From the NCBI GenBank assembly GCA_002426025.1, contig DINP01000102.1, forward strand, positions 58,189 to 112,430: 54,242 bases of DNA. The letters run 5' to 3'. A program made the position numbers and the translations under genes. Numbering within the stretch: position 1 is the stretch's first letter; the number at the start of each line of letters is the position of its first letter. The DNA comes from Bacteroidales bacterium UBA5537 (GTDB taxonomy: Bacteria > Bacteroidota > Bacteroidia > Bacteroidales > Lentimicrobiaceae). This document shows, one piece after another, positions 22,402 to 32,800 of this stretch. The notes under the pieces were generated by a model. The model did not search any database. It was not told where the DNA came from and saw only the letters and a list, made by a program, of their open reading frames with translations.

Positions 22402-25320
22402 TTATTTCAGGCTTTCCAAGAATACTTCTACCGGATGAAATGCCTTCCGGCCCGTGCCATCCATAATCTGATGACGACAACTGGTTCCGGGTGCAGCTAT
22501 GGTAGTGCTTTCTTCTGTTTTTCGTACCTCTGGAAACAAGACTAGTTCGCCCACTTTCATCGAGACATCGTAATGCTCAGCCTCATAACCAAACGAACCA
22601 GCCATGCCACAGCATCCTGATTTGATTTCATCAACTTTATAATTGGCTGGAAGCGTGAGCATTCGCTTTGTTGATGCTGTTGAGGCCAGCGATTTCTGAT
22701 GACAGTGACCATGCAGCCTGATATTTAGTCCGGTATCTTTAAATCGAGTTGTTTTGATATTCCCGGCTTCAACTTCCCGCATAATAAAATCGTCGAATAG
22801 CAGACAATTCTTTGAAAGTTTACGTGCTTTTTCTTTTAACGGCCCTCTTGTCAGATCGAGGTACTCATCACGGAAAGTGAGAATGGCTGAAGGTTCGATG
22901 CCAATCAGCGGATTTTCATCTGACACTAAAGGCTCAAGCAACTGTATATTTTTTTCGGCAATTTTTCCGGCTTTTCTCAATAATCCTTTACTGAGAAAGG
23001 TTCGTCCACTTTCTTCATGATCGGGAATTTCGACACGATAACCCAGTTTGTTCAGCGCTTTTATTGCTGCTATACCAACTTCTACATCATTATAATTGGT
23101 AAACTCATCGGCAAAAAGGTAAACCAGCTTCCCGGTTGCCGGGTTCCCTTTGTTTTTACGCTGCCATTTCCGAAGCGTAGTTTTGTAAAGAATAGGAATA
23201 GAGCGCTTTGCTGCAAAGCCGAGCATCTTTTTCATTATTCCCGAAAGGAATCTGTTTTTCAAGACGAAATTGTAGAACGCCGGGAATATGCTTCCCAGTT
23301 TATTGAAACTGGTAATATAAGCGATCATTTTTGTGCGGAGCGGAACGCCATTGGCATCATAATAATGCTGCAGAAATTCGGCTTTGTATTTGGCAATATC
23401 AACATTCGACGGGCATTCTGATTTGCAGCCTTTGCACGAAAGACAGAGGTCCATTATTTCGTAAATCTCCTGATGATCGAACGGATTTGTTTTTTCTGAC
23501 CTTGTGAGGAATTCACGCAGAATATTGGCCCTTGCCCGGGTTGTTGTATTTTCATCACGGGTAGCCTGATAACTTGGGCACATGGTGCCGGCGAACTGCT
23601 CCGATTTGCGGCAGTCGCCTGAGCCATTACACTGTTCAGCAGCCCTGACGATTCCAAGACTTTCAGAAAAATCGAATACTGTTTCAATTTCTTTGGTTTT
23701 CTGTCCCGCTTCATAGCGAAGGCTGGTATTCATCTTCGGGGTTTTGGTGATCTTCCCCGGATTGAAAATGCCATTGGGGTCCCAGGTGGCTTTGATTACT
23801 TTTAACAGTTCATAATTATGCTTGCCAAGCATAAGAGGTATAAATTCACCACGCAATCTGCCATCGCCATGTTCGCCACTAAGCGATCCTCTGTATTTCT
23901 TCACCAGCTTAGCCGTTTCCAGCGCAACTGTATGGAAAAGGTCAACATCTTTCGGGTCTTTCAGATCGAGCACCGGGCGCAGGTGTAACTCACCGGTGGC
24001 AATATGGGCATAATAAACGCATTCAAGTCCAAGGCGAACAAGCATTTCCCTGAAGTCAGCCATGTATTCCGGCAATACAGCCGGATTTACAGCGGTATCT
24101 TCAATTACTGCCACTGGTTTTTTATCACCAGGAATATTGGAAAGCAAACCCAGACCAGCTTTTCGAAGAGCCCAAACTTTCTTAATGTCAGGTCCGTAAA
24201 TGATAGGGAAGTGATATCCGTAGCCGGCATCCCGCATATCGGCTTCCAGTTTGGCCGCCAGAATATCAATTTCTTCTCTGGTTTCAAGTGCCAGTTCAAC
24301 CACAAGAATTGCTGCCGGGTCACCCTGAATAAAGAAGCGGTTTTTGCGCTGTTCAATATTGTCTTTTGTGCGTTCCAGAATAAAATGATCCATTAACTCA
24401 ACTGCCACCGGTTTGTGTCGCAAAGCGATAAGGTTGGCTTTGAAGGCTTCTTCCAGCGTTTTGCAATGGATGCAGATCAGTGCGTTTTCTTTGGGTGGTA
24501 AAGGAACAAGGTTGAGCTTTATTTCGGTGCTGAAAGCGAGTGTCCCTTCAGAGCCAGCCAGAAGTTTGCAAAAGTTAAAGTCGGGCTTTCCATCGGTGAA
24601 CGGGGCAGTCTCAAGCAAAAGATCAAGGGCATAGCCCGTATTTCGTCTTTCAAGTTCAGGGTCAGGATATTGCGCCCTTATTTCAGCCTGATTTTCTGTA
24701 CTCTGCAGTATCTCCCTGATTGATCTGTAAAGGCTTCCCTCCAGGTTCTGAAGTTCACATTTCTGATCAAATCCAGGCTTATCAAGCGAACCGAAAACGG
24801 CTTCGGACCCATCACTCAGCAGCGCTTTGATTTCGAGGGTGTGGTCGCGGGTGCTGCCATAAACCAATGAATGTGAGCCACATGAATTATTGCCAACCAT
24901 TCCGCCAACCATACAGCGGTTTGAGGTTGATGTTTCGGGCCCGAAAAACAAACCATGTGGTTCAAGCAAATTGTTCAACTCATCAAGCACTACGCCTGGC
25001 TGCACTCTAACCCAGTGTTCCTCAATATTGAGTTCAATTACTTTGGTCATGTATTTTGAAACATCGGCAATTAATCCATTGCCAACCACCTGTCCGGCAA
25101 GGGAGGTGCCAGCGGTGCGCGGAATCAGAGGAACATTCATTTTTGTGGCAAAAGCGATCAGTGCCTTAAGGTCTTCTTCGTCCTTTGGACGGCAGACAGC
25201 AGCCGGCATTTCGCGGTAAGCAGAAGCATCAGTAGCATAAAGAATACGCATACTATCACCGGTGTACAGGTCGCCTTTAAGCTTTGAACGGAGTTCGTTC
25301 CATTTATTGATGGGGATCAT
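22402..25320 (-). CDS. FAD-linked oxidase with C-terminal Fe-S/CCG domains (YdiJ/D-2-hydroxyglutarate dehydrogenase-like)
   Basis: 972 aa, the length class of YdiJ. Residues 1-240 are a PCMH-type FAD domain (PLIPRTAGTSLAGQVVGNG, GGMVGNNSCGSHSLVYGSTRDH); residues 250-530 are the FAD-oxidase C-terminal domain with LSGEHGDGRLRGEF. Residues about 560-640 carry two Fe-S motifs (CNGSGDCRK...MCPSY; CLSCKGCKSECPSNVD). The C-terminal part has CCG-type cysteines (HGHCHQKSL, GCCGMAGSFGYE, GTSCRHQI). The family oxidises D-2-hydroxyacids and passes electrons through Fe-S clusters. The DUF1338 gene just upstream suggests D-2-hydroxyglutarate as substrate. It has its own TACATTTG promoter element. Confidence 0.92.
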   Translation of the reverse strand: MIPINKWNELRSKLKGDLYTGDSMRILYATDASAYREMPAAVCRPKDEEDLKALIAFATKMNVPLIPRTAGTSLAGQVVGNGLIADVSKYMTKVIELNIEEHWVRVQPGVVLDELNNLLEPHGLFFGPETSTSNRCMVGGMVGNNSCGSHSLVYGSTRDHTLEIKALLSDGSEAVFGSLDKPGFDQKCELQNLEGSLYRSIREILQSTENQAEIRAQYPDPELERRNTGYALDLLLETAPFTDGKPDFNFCKLLAGSEGTLAFSTEIKLNLVPLPPKENALICIHCKTLEEAFKANLIALRHKPVAVELMDHFILERTKDNIEQRKNRFFIQGDPAAILVVELALETREEIDILAAKLEADMRDAGYGYHFPIIYGPDIKKVWALRKAGLGLLSNIPGDKKPVAVIEDTAVNPAVLPEYMADFREMLVRLGLECVYYAHIATGELHLRPVLDLKDPKDVDLFHTVALETAKLVKKYRGSLSGEHGDGRLRGEFIPLMLGKHNYELLKVIKATWDPNGIFNPGKITKTPKMNTSLRYEAGQKTKEIETVFDFSESLGIVRAAEQCNGSGDCRKSEQFAGTMCPSYQATRDENTTTRARANILREFLTRSEKTNPFDHQEIYEIMDLCLSCKGCKSECPSNVDIAKYKAEFLQHYYDANGVPLRTKMIAYITSFNKLGSIFPAFYNFVLKNRFLSGIMKKMLGFAAKRSIPILYKTTLRKWQRKNKGNPATGKLVYLFADEFTNYNDVEVGIAAIKALNKLGYRVEIPDHEESGRTFLSKGLLRKAGKIAEKNIQLLEPLVSDENPLIGIEPSAILTFRDEYLDLTRGPLKEKARKLSKNCLLFDDFIMREVEAGNIKTTRFKDTGLNIRLHGHCHQKSLASTASTKRMLTLPANYKVDEIKSGCCGMAGSFGYEAEHYDVSMKVGELVLFPEVRKTEESTTIAAPGTSCRHQIMDGTGRKAFHPVEVFLESLK

Positions 25321-25379
25321 GAATAAACCTTCAGATAGGGATTGGTGACTAAATTTCTGATTTTACCAGTATTCGCCCC

Positions 25380-25387
25380 CAAATGTA
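25380..25387 (-). promoter_or_regulatory. -7 promoter element of the FAD/Fe-S dehydrogenase
   Basis: TACATTTG on the minus strand, an exact TAnnTTTG match, 59 bases before the ATG at 25320. Confidence 0.6.
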
Positions 25388-25497
25388 TATAATTTATAAA
25401 GATTGAGAGAAAACAGATTATTTTTAATTCATTCAAACCACTTTCAGACAACATTACAAACTGATGCCGATGAATTTGAAAACGGATGAGGATGGTT

Positions 25498-25530
25498 AAA
25501 AAAAATCCCGGCAGAGCTTACTACCGGGAC
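25498..25530 (-). terminator. Rho-independent terminator of the DUF1338 gene
   Basis: Minus strand: TCCCGGTAG, 6-nt loop, CTGCCGGGA, then eight T. It separates the DUF1338 gene from the dehydrogenase, so the two functional partners are separate transcription units. Confidence 0.9.
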
Positions 25531-25555
25531 TAAAAGTTTCAACCTTAAGGGAAAC

Positions 25556-26362
25556 TCACTTCTTATAAAAATCAGTACTCTCAAAAATTTTATCGGCCGA
25601 TTTGGCTATAAATCCCGAATAGAGTTTTCCGTCCTTATCGGGATAACGCATGGCAAATTCGTAGTAGCAGGATGGAATCTCGAAAGTTCCTTCCTTAAAT
25701 TTCACCGGAAGAATCCCGGCCATTATGCTCGATTGTTCGAGCAATTCTTCAGGTGTGCCTTTCACTTCACCACCGGAGCTATTGATAATAAAGCCGTTGT
25801 CTTTCAAAAATTGATTGACTTTGTGGATATTGTTATACTTTTTCAGTCCATTGATACTAACTGTAAAATGGTTGGCTCTGAATCCGTAAACATAAACCCA
25901 GGCAGCATATTCCGACTCTTTGCGCAGGGTTTCATAAACTTCATAAGATGGAGTGCCCCAGAGATTTCCAGCATAAACCAGATCGCCTTTACCGGCCATA
26001 CCCGAAGGAACGGCATCAATAAGTCCTTTCACAGTTTCCTGAAGGAAAGGGGAGAACTCTTCAACCAGCAATTCACTGATGAAGACCCGAGGCGCATCTT
26101 TAAAGGTTTTGTGTTCGAAGTGCTTGGCATTCAGTTTTTTCTGCTCAAAATGGTATGATCCCTTGTATTCATAACCCACTTTAAGAAATTCCTGTGAAAG
26201 TACCTCAACATTGATACGTGGATCGTTGAAGGTGCGGAAAGCAATGTGATCGTTGTAAACGGTTTCGCCTTCTGAGGCAAAAAGATCGTAAACGCGTTTT
26301 GCCGCAGGATTCTGCGAAATGTAATCGGCCCAGAGCCTGTCAAATACCTGTTGAGCTTCCAT
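25556..26362 (-). CDS. DUF1338 protein, HglS-like 2-oxoadipate dioxygenase/decarboxylase
   Basis: 268 aa. The family (P. putida HglS, E. coli YdcJ) uses Fe(II) to turn 2-oxoadipate into D-2-hydroxyglutarate in lysine breakdown. It has a VOC-like fold with a His-His-Glu metal site; the matching motifs here are NDHIAFRTF (H39), ANHFTVSIN (H165) and CYYEFAMRY (E235). It is shorter than YdcJ/HglS (over 400 aa), as are several DUF1338 proteins. It is followed by the YdiJ-like dehydrogenase that would consume D-2-hydroxyglutarate. Activity on 2-oxoadipate is inferred from family and neighbour. Confidence 0.88.
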   Translation of the reverse strand: MEAQQVFDRLWADYISQNPAAKRVYDLFASEGETVYNDHIAFRTFNDPRINVEVLSQEFLKVGYEYKGSYHFEQKKLNAKHFEHKTFKDAPRVFISELLVEEFSPFLQETVKGLIDAVPSGMAGKGDLVYAGNLWGTPSYEVYETLRKESEYAAWVYVYGFRANHFTVSINGLKKYNNIHKVNQFLKDNGFIINSSGGEVKGTPEELLEQSSIMAGILPVKFKEGTFEIPSCYYEFAMRYPDKDGKLYSGFIAKSADKIFESTDFYKK

Positions 26363-26437
26363 GAAAATGAAATGATTTTAAAGTTAAGAATGTGAAACAA
26401 TTCAAAAAGCTTAATGTTCATGCTATTTCCAGACGGA

Positions 26438-27427
26438 TCAGAACAAAGCCTTTATCAACTCATCTTTTGTTACATTAAGGAAATAGTCGGGGATTTCAAA
26501 CCCGCTCAAGCTATTTACAATACTACTTTCTTTATGTTCTACACCAGAAAGGGCGTTTTCAATCTCTTCCGGGTCGAGTTTGTTGAAATAATCGCCATAA
26601 AATTTCGCTTTTTCAATGATACCATTGACTACTTCGAGCGATACCTCAAGTTTGCCACCATTGGTTTTTACTGCTTTCTGGAAATTATATCTGGGCGAGT
26701 AACCAAAATTCCATTCCCAGGTGACATATTTCTCATCCCTTAGTTTTGAAATTGCTTTAATGTCCTGATCTGCAAAGGTATAGATTTCTGCGTCGGGAGT
26801 TGATTCCAGAATATGTTGCATAATCAGATCGCGGAATTCGAGCACAGTGAGCGGTGCTTTTAAGTGTTCACTGATGTTGGTAACCCTGCTTCTGACCGAT
26901 TTTACCGCCTTATCCTGAAACTTGGATGGGTCAACTTTCAATGCGTTCGACAAGTCGGTAATCTGCGATGAAAACAGCAGCGTTCCGTGGTGTAAAACCC
27001 TGCTTTTGTAAACATGCTCAGCATTGCCCGAAAACTTACGCCCTTCAATGGTAAGATCGTTGCGGCCTTCAAATCTTGCTTCAATGCCAAGTTTTTGAAG
27101 TACATCAATTATGGGGCGTGTAAATTTCCTGAAATCAACCAATTGGTGATGTTCACCTGAAGCAATAAATGTAAAATTCAAATTGCCCAGATCGTGAAAA
27201 ACGGCTCCACCACCTGAAAGGCGGCGGACAACTTTGATCTCATTTTCCCTGACATAGTCAGCATTGATTTCGGCCAGGGTATTCTGATGTTTGCCAACGA
27301 TAATCGAAGGCTCGTTCCGCCATAGCATAAAGCAATCTCTTTCGAGGTTCTTCAGCACATATTCTTCAGCAGCAAGGTTAAAATAGGGATCAGTTTCCCG
27401 ACGGGTTATACACAGCATTTCAGACAT
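26438..27427 (-). CDS. lplA: Lipoate-protein ligase
   Basis: 329 aa. LplA activates lipoate with ATP and attaches it to lipoyl domains of 2-oxoacid dehydrogenases and GcvH. Motifs: NLAAEEYVL, VRRLSGGGAVFHDLGNLNFTF (lipoate and ATP loop) and RFEGRNDLTIEGRKFSGNAEH. The C-terminal accessory domain is present. The start is the ATG at 27427: the -7 element TATTTTTG at 27437-27444 overlaps an upstream in-frame TTG, so the transcript begins only a few bases before the ATG. Confidence 0.95.
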   Translation of the reverse strand: MSEMLCITRRETDPYFNLAAEEYVLKNLERDCFMLWRNEPSIIVGKHQNTLAEINADYVRENEIKVVRRLSGGGAVFHDLGNLNFTFIASGEHHQLVDFRKFTRPIIDVLQKLGIEARFEGRNDLTIEGRKFSGNAEHVYKSRVLHHGTLLFSSQITDLSNALKVDPSKFQDKAVKSVRSRVTNISEHLKAPLTVLEFRDLIMQHILESTPDAEIYTFADQDIKAISKLRDEKYVTWEWNFGYSPRYNFQKAVKTNGGKLEVSLEVVNGIIEKAKFYGDYFNKLDPEEIENALSGVEHKESSIVNSLSGFEIPDYFLNVTKDELIKALF

Positions 27428-27436
27428 TTTAGATTG

Positions 27437-27444
27437 CAAAAATA
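27437..27444 (-). promoter_or_regulatory. -7 promoter element of lplA, giving a nearly leaderless mRNA
   Basis: TATTTTTG on the minus strand with only 9 bases between it and the ATG. The predicted transcription start is within about 5 bases of the start codon. Confidence 0.6.
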
Positions 27445-27492
27445 ATGATTTGCATCTCTAAACACTCGGTGGATTTAAAGGTTTGAATTGGT

Positions 27493-27535
27493 GTAAAAAA
27501 AACAAAGGCTGTCAACGCTCTTGACAGCCTTTGTT
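27493..27535 (-). terminator. Rho-independent terminator of nrfHA
   Basis: A perfect 15-bp stem, AACAAAGGCTGTCAA / TTGACAGCCTTTGTT, with a 5-nt loop. On the minus strand it runs into TTTTTTTT, 18 bases after the nrfA stop. Confidence 0.93.
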
Positions 27536-27552
27536 TTGTTAAAAGTGAAGAA

Positions 27553-29025
27553 TTAATTTTTCAGTTTGGCTTCGCGGACAGCGGCTTGTTTTGTCCATTC
27601 GGGAATAACCGTTTGTATAAATTCGCTCTTCTTTTTATTGATTTCAGGCATATCGAGGCCGATATATTCCTGAGCCTTGGCTTTGGTCGAAATATCAGGC
27701 ATTGTAATTGGGGTTTTAACGCCTCTTTTTACAAATATTTCGGTAAGGAGAATTCGGGCTTCCTGTGCTTTTTCGATAGAAGTTCCCAACACCCTTAATG
27801 CTTCAACCGGTGAGTGGAATCCCAGGCCGTTTGCGGCTGCAACCCAATCCCAGCGCCATTGTGCATGACGGATGAGGGTAAGAACCGGCTTCATTTCTTC
27901 TTCTGTTGCTCCATTGTCCCAGGCTGTTTTTGCTTCAATATGTACCCTGGCCAGGTTCTTTTCAGCTATCCGTCTCAATTCCTCAACTTTGCCCTGGCGC
28001 TCAACTACGTTACCCATGAGCTTGCTTTCGCTTTCGCGATGACAAACCTGACACGAGCCTGAAATGTTAGCCAATGGGCTTTGTATTTTGTGATCGGTAA
28101 ATTTCATTCCACCTTCACGTTTGTAAGGCATATGGCAATCGGCACATGCAACACCACGATCAGCATGGACTCCCGTCATATATAGTTCAAAATCAGGGTG
28201 CTGTGCTTTCAGGATCGGGGTTCTGCTGAGCTTATGAACGAAGTCAACATGCTCAACTTCATCGTAGTAGGTCTCCATATTGTCGGCACTGAATCCTTTA
28301 TCCCAGGGGAAGGTGAGATACTTACCTTCTCCTTTGAAGTAATACTCAACGTGGCATTGCGCACAAACCAATGAGCGCATTTCCTGATGGGTAGCTTTGG
28401 TAATGTCTTTGCCCATTCTCTGGAACGCTTCAACCAGGGCTGGCCTTGTAACTCTAAGGTTCATGGTTTTTGGGTCGTGACAATCCTGACAACCAATGTT
28501 ATTTACAACTTCATGTCCAAGATCTTTCCATTTCCCTTTATAAAATTCAGCTACGCCCATTTCTTCCATCAATCTGGGAACATCGGGACTTTTGCACGTC
28601 CAGCAGGTAGCCGGCTGCGGAACATCGGTTCTGAGCGTTTCACGGATGTCCTTAACAGCATAGTAGTGGCCTCGCCCCTGATTGTACTCGCGCGAAAAGG
28701 CATATCCTGCCCACAATACAACCAGTTCCGGATATTTTTCCAGATAATCAATAGTTGCCGAACCGCCATGGGCACTGCTGAAACTGGTGTCGAGTGTACT
28801 TGCGTATGTTTCATATTCCCTCGGGAAATTCTCACCCCAAACTTCGTTACGTGGTTCCCAGTCGGGAATTTCTTTCACTGTTTGAAAGTATAATTTCGAT
28901 TCAGTTCTTCGTTCCAGAATAGAAGAAGCGAACAGGCCCAGTCCGAATACAATGACTACTGTTGCCAGAAAGATTAGCCAGTTGATCCAGGGTTTACGGC
29001 CGGTTTTATTTGTATTATTTTCCAT
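27553..29025 (-). CDS. nrfA: Ammonia-forming cytochrome c nitrite reductase (pentahaem catalytic subunit)
   Basis: 490 aa. An uncleaved-looking N-terminal hydrophobic segment (WINWLIFLATVVIVFGLGLFA) holds the periplasmic domain. Five haem sites occur in order: CWTCK (the Lys-ligated catalytic haem typical of NrfA), CQDCH, CAQCH, CADCH and CQVCH. Active-site context such as AQCHVEYYFKG and HPDFELYMTGVHADRGVACADCHMPY is intact. It reduces nitrite (and NO, hydroxylamine) to ammonia with six electrons delivered by NrfH. It starts 15 bases after nrfH. Confidence 0.98.
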   Translation of the reverse strand: MENNTNKTGRKPWINWLIFLATVVIVFGLGLFASSILERRTESKLYFQTVKEIPDWEPRNEVWGENFPREYETYASTLDTSFSSAHGGSATIDYLEKYPELVVLWAGYAFSREYNQGRGHYYAVKDIRETLRTDVPQPATCWTCKSPDVPRLMEEMGVAEFYKGKWKDLGHEVVNNIGCQDCHDPKTMNLRVTRPALVEAFQRMGKDITKATHQEMRSLVCAQCHVEYYFKGEGKYLTFPWDKGFSADNMETYYDEVEHVDFVHKLSRTPILKAQHPDFELYMTGVHADRGVACADCHMPYKREGGMKFTDHKIQSPLANISGSCQVCHRESESKLMGNVVERQGKVEELRRIAEKNLARVHIEAKTAWDNGATEEEMKPVLTLIRHAQWRWDWVAAANGLGFHSPVEALRVLGTSIEKAQEARILLTEIFVKRGVKTPITMPDISTKAKAQEYIGLDMPEINKKKSEFIQTVIPEWTKQAAVREAKLKN

Positions 29026-29040
29026 GATGATATGTTTATA

Positions 29041-29643
29041 TTATTCGTTGGTTTTGTTTTCATTCAATGCCTTCTCCATCCATTTTGGAATCACCGATTC
29101 CATGCGGGGAATCAGCGTAAATGGTGCAGCGGAGAGGCTGTTAACTGTTCCATGCGGTGTTTCGCGATGGCAATCCCAGCATCTTGCACCTTCGCCCTCC
29201 TTGTGGTTGTCGGCAGTTACCTGAACCGCCCTAACCATGCTGATAAGTTCGTAATGGCATCGTATGCAGTTTTCCTGTACCACGTTGGCACCGGCTTGCT
29301 TTATCTGAATTACCTGAGGTTCGGCCCTTGCTGTGAAAATCGTAGCGTGGCGAAGGCCATCACTAGCTTTGAAGAAATACTTTCTGAAAACATTATCGTG
29401 TGGCACATGACAATCGTTGCAGCTTGCCACTTCGCGGTGGCTGCTGTGTGTCCATGATGCATACTGAGTGTACATTACATGGCAGTTTATACAGGTTTTC
29501 GGATCGTCAGAGAGGTAGGAGTGGGCATTAGAAGCCCTGAATATCAGCACTCCGATCCCGACTAAAATCCCAAGCATTATTATTACGGGAACCTGCCATC
29601 GGCCGGGTGGTTTAAGTAATTTTAAGAGTTGTATCATATACAT
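29041..29643 (-). CDS. nrfH: Cytochrome c nitrite reductase small subunit (tetrahaem quinol dehydrogenase)
   Basis: 200 aa, NapC/NirT family. One N-terminal TM helix (VPVIIMLGILVGIGVLIF) and four haem motifs: CINCH, CNDCH, CIRCH, CWDCH. It takes electrons from menaquinol to NrfA. It is the first gene of the nrfHA operon. The 200-base upstream gap shows no exact TAnnTTTG element that I can defend. Confidence 0.97.
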   Translation of the reverse strand: MYMIQLLKLLKPPGRWQVPVIIMLGILVGIGVLIFRASNAHSYLSDDPKTCINCHVMYTQYASWTHSSHREVASCNDCHVPHDNVFRKYFFKASDGLRHATIFTARAEPQVIQIKQAGANVVQENCIRCHYELISMVRAVQVTADNHKEGEGARCWDCHRETPHGTVNSLSAAPFTLIPRMESVIPKWMEKALNENKTNE

Positions 29644-29847
29644 TAGTTTAAAGCTGTCTGCTTCAGTTTAGAAATAGGTATTAAAGTACTTGATTGGTAT
29701 ATCATGAGCAAATTTATTAAATATTCCTTTATAACTGGGCATGTAATCCTAATAGAAAGGTATTTATAGTGATTCCAAATAGTAACCTGAATAACAAGCA
29801 GCTATCAGATTATATAACCTTGAAAATAACGAAGATACAACGCATAT

Positions 29848-32800
29848 TTACCTGGAAATGACCACTTTTTGTTCACCAATTATTCGCGGTCCGTCTTTCA
29901 GTACAAAAAGATAGGTGCCTGAAGTCAACTGGCTGACATCAATAATCTGTTGCCCGTAAGAGTTGGCAAGTTTAAATTCACCGGAAAGTTGTCCCGAGAT
30001 AGAGTGTATTTTCAGCATACCATCGGTTAGGTCGGATTCGGAATAATAGTCAATAACTACAAAATCTCTTGCCGGGACAGGATAAACTGTAAATCCGTCA
30101 CCTGAAAATACAACTGGCGGGATTGAAGGTGGTTGTGCCGCCTGATAACTCCCCGGGAAAAGATAGGGATGGTTGTAGGTAAGTGAACTGTAGAATTCAA
30201 GTGCATTTATAGCAAATACTTCTGTCTCGGGAAACTGCATCAGATAATAAAGTGATTCGGTCTGCTCAGAGTTAAGGGTGTCAGGCAATAATCCATTACT
30301 GCTAATCTGCTTTGTAAATTCAAACAGGGATTCGAGGTGCGCATGTTTATCCATATCCAGATTATCAAAAACAACTTGCATATGGGATAAAATATCATCG
30401 GCAATACTTGATTGTCCTGCATCAAGGGCTTTAAAAGCTGCGAGGTAATGGCTTTCGGGCCTGTCGTCGCTTCGCAGATGCTCAATAAGCAGAGTTTGCT
30501 GATTGTCAGCTAATTCAGGAATTGAAAATTCAAAAGCCAGTTTCCCGAATAGAAAATCCCTTCTTGCGCGGATATCAGCCATAAGTGACTCCTGCAATTC
30601 AAGTCCGGAATAGTGATTATATAAATTAGCCAGTTCAGCAATCATATAATTTGTGAGTGGCGGGCTCATGCCTTCTATGGCCTCCATCAGCGGCTTATTC
30701 CTGATAAAGTGAGGATTTTGCAGCAGCACTTTATGAATTAACACATTGGGTATGTTACCTTGTTGCGAAACCAGAGCGGAAAGAATTTGAGGCGAAAGGA
30801 ACGGGGAAATATTTAGTAATCTGGCAATAAGCTCTTGAGCCCTGACCGGGGTGCAGCTTTCAATTTCAGCCATTAGCAGCGCTTTATTTCCATTGTCGAG
30901 CTTCGAATGGAAGTTTGCATCCGTTTGCCCCGAAAGTTCATTGTAGTAGGCAAATTGCCCGGCCAGTAGGTCTCCGCTCATGGTCAAATATTCGGGCCTG
31001 AAAGCACTGTCAGCCGGGAACGGCATAATTCCCTCAACAGGATAAACCTGGAAATAGCGTATTGGATCCTTGTTAAGAGAGTCAGCATTATTGGAAAAAT
31101 GGTAGAAGATATTTTTTCCGGCGTTGTGGATATCGCTGTCGCGATGCAGTTTGCTACGGCTGAAACGGTTGCCTGCAGGAGCAGCCGTGCCTGATCCGGT
31201 TGACCCCTGATGTAGTGCTATTCCGTTGTTTGTTAGTATACTGTCGTTGGTAATACAGATGTCATACTCATTTCCGTTAAACCAATTGAACAAAATCCGG
31301 AGGCCGGAAAATCCGTCAATACTTCGGTTTTCGTTTTGGGCAATCAGGGCAAAGTTTGTATTGGAAATACTGTTGCCAAAGATGGTTTGGTTTGTTTCAC
31401 CGCTTTGATTTACAATAATTCCGGATGATTTCGATTTTGGGACTATAATTCCCAAAGGCCCTTTAATGGCATTTCCCGATAGTTCGGAAAAGGCACAATG
31501 ATCCATGTAAATGGCAGCTGAAGAAGGCGTAAGGCTGTCGTTAATGCTGGGAGAATTCAGGTTGAAATAGCTGTCCTTCACACTGCTGAGGTTCATTCCG
31601 GCAAGGTAAACACCAGTGAGGTTGCGCTCGAACCTGGCATTGGAAATATGAGCCTGATCGGCCGGAGTAGAGGTGGTAGCATGTATGCCTGTTGCCAACT
31701 GCCGGAATAAGGCATTCGTATTTATTCCAAAGGGGATGGAATCATTTGTCGGGAGTTTGTCGACAATAAATGAGGCATTATAACTATTTATCCCGGTTGC
31801 CCTATCCCGGTAAGGGATTGGAGAAAGAGGCAACAGATTCTCAAACTGGCAACTTGTAAATTTAATACCATCCGAACCTTTAATAGTAACCAGATCGCCT
31901 GGAACTGTTCCGTCGGGAAGTGTTTTGTTGATTAAAAACTGGCAAAGTGTAAATTCCGAAGGGTTTTTGCCGGAAGTAGAGTTAATCTCAACAGCCCTGA
32001 TGTTGTTGATAAATTTGGCATTATGGGCATAAATAATTCCACCACCTGCTCCGGAAATTATATTTCCCTCTTCATCGAGGCCTATCGTTTTTATAGCCGT
32101 ATCAGCATATTGAATCGAACCACCATGGAGTAAGCTTATTTTGCCCTGCGGAAGTGCCTGATTACTATAATCGGCAGATCCATAAAGTCTTATGCCGTTC
32201 CACAAGCCTGCGCAATCGTTGCTGATACATGCCTGATCTATGATTAGCTCACCGCCGGGTTTCACATGAATGGTCCTGTCAATGCCCATTTCAATGTCTG
32301 CTTTTACAGTTAGCCTGCCACCTTTGTTTATAACCACATCCTGAAGGACTTTGCGCTTACCTGACCACTCAACTGTATCGTTGATAACAAGATTGCCTTC
32401 GGTAAGCGGGAGGCAAAGGTCTGTTTCCCAAAGTCCACGGCCGAATGTGCCTGCAATTATTTTCTTGCGGCTGTAACTGACTTCAATATCTGCAACAATG
32501 GTTAACGGGAACCCGGTTCCGTAACGTTCCCATTGGTTCATGTTTTCGTCTCGATAGAATATACCGGCATCGGTTGCGGCAAGCAGTACATCATATCCAG
32601 CGCCTTCGATGTAGGTAATTGTATTAACCGGTAGAGCAGGAAGTCCTTCAGAGTAGTTCTGCCAGGTAGATCCTCCATCAGAAGTCATATAAACACGGCG
32701 ATTTTCCCACTCTCCGTCGAGCGATAGCCATAATTTATTTGGTTGTTCAGGATGAAATGTGATGTCAGAAATGCCTGCATATTCAACACTCAATGATCCG

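Noticed and set aside
29691..29706. FNR-type site (TTGAT...ATCAT) upstream of nrfH
   Set aside because: The half-sites are 6 bases apart instead of 4 and the second is imperfect.
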